Source of the DNA: Anaerolineae bacterium
GTDB lineage: Bacteria > Chloroflexota > Anaerolineae > JADYZS01
Assembly (NCBI GenBank): GCA_020853075.1
Contig: JADYZS010000458.1
Location: 1-6,929 of the forward strand
Direction: 5' to 3'
Length of the DNA stretch: 6,929 bases
Numbering within the stretch: the stretch's first letter is position 1; each line of letters opens with the position of its first letter. This document shows positions 6,121-6,929 of this stretch, one piece after another. The notes beneath the pieces are model-generated. The model searched no databases and had not been told where the DNA came from. It saw nothing but the letters and a program-made list of their open reading frames with translations. The position numbers and the translations under genes are program-made.

Positions 6121-6149
6121 TTGTCCTCTCTAAGCAGCCGTGCTACAAT
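6121..6149 (+). promoter_or_regulatory. Extended -10 sigma70-type promoter of the surface-protein gene
   Basis: The -35 is TTGTCC (6121-6126), with a 17-bp spacer and -10 TACAAT (6144-6149) preceded by TGC, an extended -10. Transcription should begin near 6156, giving a leader of about 33 nt. Unlike the two divergent promoters, this one leaves room for a ribosome binding site. It shows that the last gene need not depend on glycosyltransferase transcription. Confidence 0.72.
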
Positions 6150-6180
6150 GGCAGGGTTACACCGTCAGGCAGGCCATTAT

Positions 6181-6186
6181 GGAGGG
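6181..6186 (+). promoter_or_regulatory. Strong Shine-Dalgarno sequence for the surface-protein gene
   Basis: GGAGGG lies just before the ATG at 6189. The core GGAGG ends 3 nt before the start codon, which is shorter than the usual 5-9 nt. It still fixes the start, because the signal peptide begins directly there and the earlier ATG at 6179 is in another frame. Confidence 0.65.
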
Positions 6187-6188
6187 AC

Positions 6189-6908
6189 ATGCGTCGCGCA
6201 TCCATTTCTATTCTGGCGGGGCTCCTGCTGGTTCTCTATAGCCTTCCCGTAGCCGCCGCTCCTCGCCGGCAGGCTGCCCAGGCTCTCATCACCGATCCAC
6301 AGTCGCAAGCGGTCTTGCGAGGGCGGGTCAACATTCTCGGCCTCGCATCTCACCCCCAATTTGAGCGCTACGAATTGGGCTACACCCGCGAGCCTGTGGG
6401 GAGCAGCGGTTGGGTTTTTATGATGGACAACCGTAGCCAGGTGCAGCAGGTCGGGCTATTGGCTATCTGGGATACGACAACCATTTCCGATGGAACCTAT
6501 GCGCTGCGGCTGCGGGTGATCCGGCGCGATGGCAACTACGACGAGCGCATCGTCGGCCAACTCATCGTTGCCAATGCTCTTCCGACGGAGACCCCGACGC
6601 CAGAGGAGACGCCAACACCGACCATCACACCGACGACGCGGCTACCGACGCCGACCATTGTGGTGGAGCAGCCCGCCCTGACGACGCCAACACCGCGCCC
6701 GTCGCCCACGCCGACGCCCACCCCGCAGATGACGGCGGCCCCGGGAACGAACCAGGATACGGACACCTTGAGTCTGCGTGGCCTGGCCCGCTCCTTTCTC
6801 GTGGGCGGGGCCTACGCGTTGGCGATCTTCCTGGCGGTGGGTGCGTTTTTCTTGCTGAAAGCGATCATCGACTGTCTGTGGCGGTTGGCCGTCACCCGCC
6901 GCCTCTGA
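6189..6908 (+). CDS. Secreted, membrane-anchored protein with Ig-like domain and Thr-Pro-rich linker
   Basis: A 239-residue predicted envelope protein of unknown function. Residues 1-24 form a signal peptide: an Arg-Arg start, a hydrophobic core and an Ala-rich cleavage zone near VAAA-P. Residues 33-128 look like one small beta-sandwich (Ig/fibronectin-like) domain: ITDPQSQAVLRGRVNILG opens it, GLLAIWDTTTISDGTYALRL (89-108) is its most typical segment, and RDGNYDERIVGQLIV closes it. Residues 131-180 are a disordered Thr/Pro linker with TPTP units. Residues 203-226 form a single membrane helix, followed by a basic tail (RRL). The expected topology is an extracytoplasmic domain on a flexible stalk with a short cytoplasmic tail. 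No catalytic motif is visible. It lies 113 bp after the glycosyltransferase on the same strand, with its own promoter. O-glycosylation of the linker is possible but only inferred. Confidence 0.85.
   Translation: MRRASISILAGLLLVLYSLPVAAAPRRQAAQALITDPQSQAVLRGRVNILGLASHPQFERYELGYTREPVGSSGWVFMMDNRSQVQQVGLLAIWDTTTISDGTYALRLRVIRRDGNYDERIVGQLIVANALPTETPTPEETPTPTITPTTRLPTPTIVVEQPALTTPTPRPSPTPTPTPQMTAAPGTNQDTDTLSLRGLARSFLVGGAYALAIFLAVGAFFLLKAIIDCLWRLAVTRRL
6588..6728 (+). repeat. Low-complexity Thr-Pro coding repeat
   Basis: A degenerate run of ACN-CCN codon pairs encodes the Thr/Pro stalk of the surface protein. Units such as ACGCCGACGCCC recur without a fixed period, so the repeat is prone to length change. 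It also opens a spurious Gly/Val-rich frame on the minus strand. Confidence 0.75.
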
Positions 6909-6929
6909 GGGGATACAGAAGTTAAACCA

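Noticed and set aside
6536..6766. Minus-strand Gly/Val repeat protein
   Set aside because: It is the reverse complement of the Thr-Pro codon repeat of the surface protein.

Overview
The window (6,929 bp, GC-rich) looks like a chromosomal segment of a free-living bacterium, most likely a member of the Chloroflexota. That assignment is an inference. It rests on soluble GAF-PAS sensor kinases, a secreted protein with an Ig-like domain followed by a Thr-Pro linker and a C-terminal membrane anchor, and several palindromic intergenic repeats. No plasmid, phage or intact mobile-element gene was seen.

Layout. Bases 1-870 (+) are the C-terminal 289 residues of glucose-6-phosphate dehydrogenase (zwf), cut by the window edge. 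Bases 871-1019 form a convergent intergenic region with a large nested palindrome. A small SAM-dependent methyltransferase lies on the minus strand at 1020-1499. Bases 1500-1697 contain three hairpins, one of them the likely terminator of the kinase operon. Two histidine kinases lie on the minus strand and are transcribed right to left: a HisKA-type GAF-PAS kinase (3340-4908), followed 4 nt later by a HisKA_3/NarX-DegS-type GAF-PAS kinase (1698-3335). A GT4 glycosyltransferase (4972-6075, +) is divergent from them. The last gene (6189-6908, +) is a membrane-anchored surface protein with its own promoter and ribosome binding site.

The most striking signal is the 63-bp gap between the first kinase and the glycosyltransferase. 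It holds two near-consensus sigma70-type promoters that share one palindromic -35 heptamer (TTGTCAA, 4937-4943). Both have 17-bp spacers, and in both a GTG start codon begins exactly 6 nt after the -10 hexamer, so both messages are predicted to be leaderless. The arrangement is mirror-symmetric about base 4940. Because the -35 hexamers overlap by 5 bp, two polymerases should not be able to occupy the site together.

How the genes may work together. The two kinases form one operon and have no response regulator beside them, so their partners must be encoded elsewhere. Their divergent coupling to a glycosyltransferase suggests, without proving, a link between sensing and cell-surface glycan synthesis. 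zwf and the methyltransferase look unrelated to that unit.
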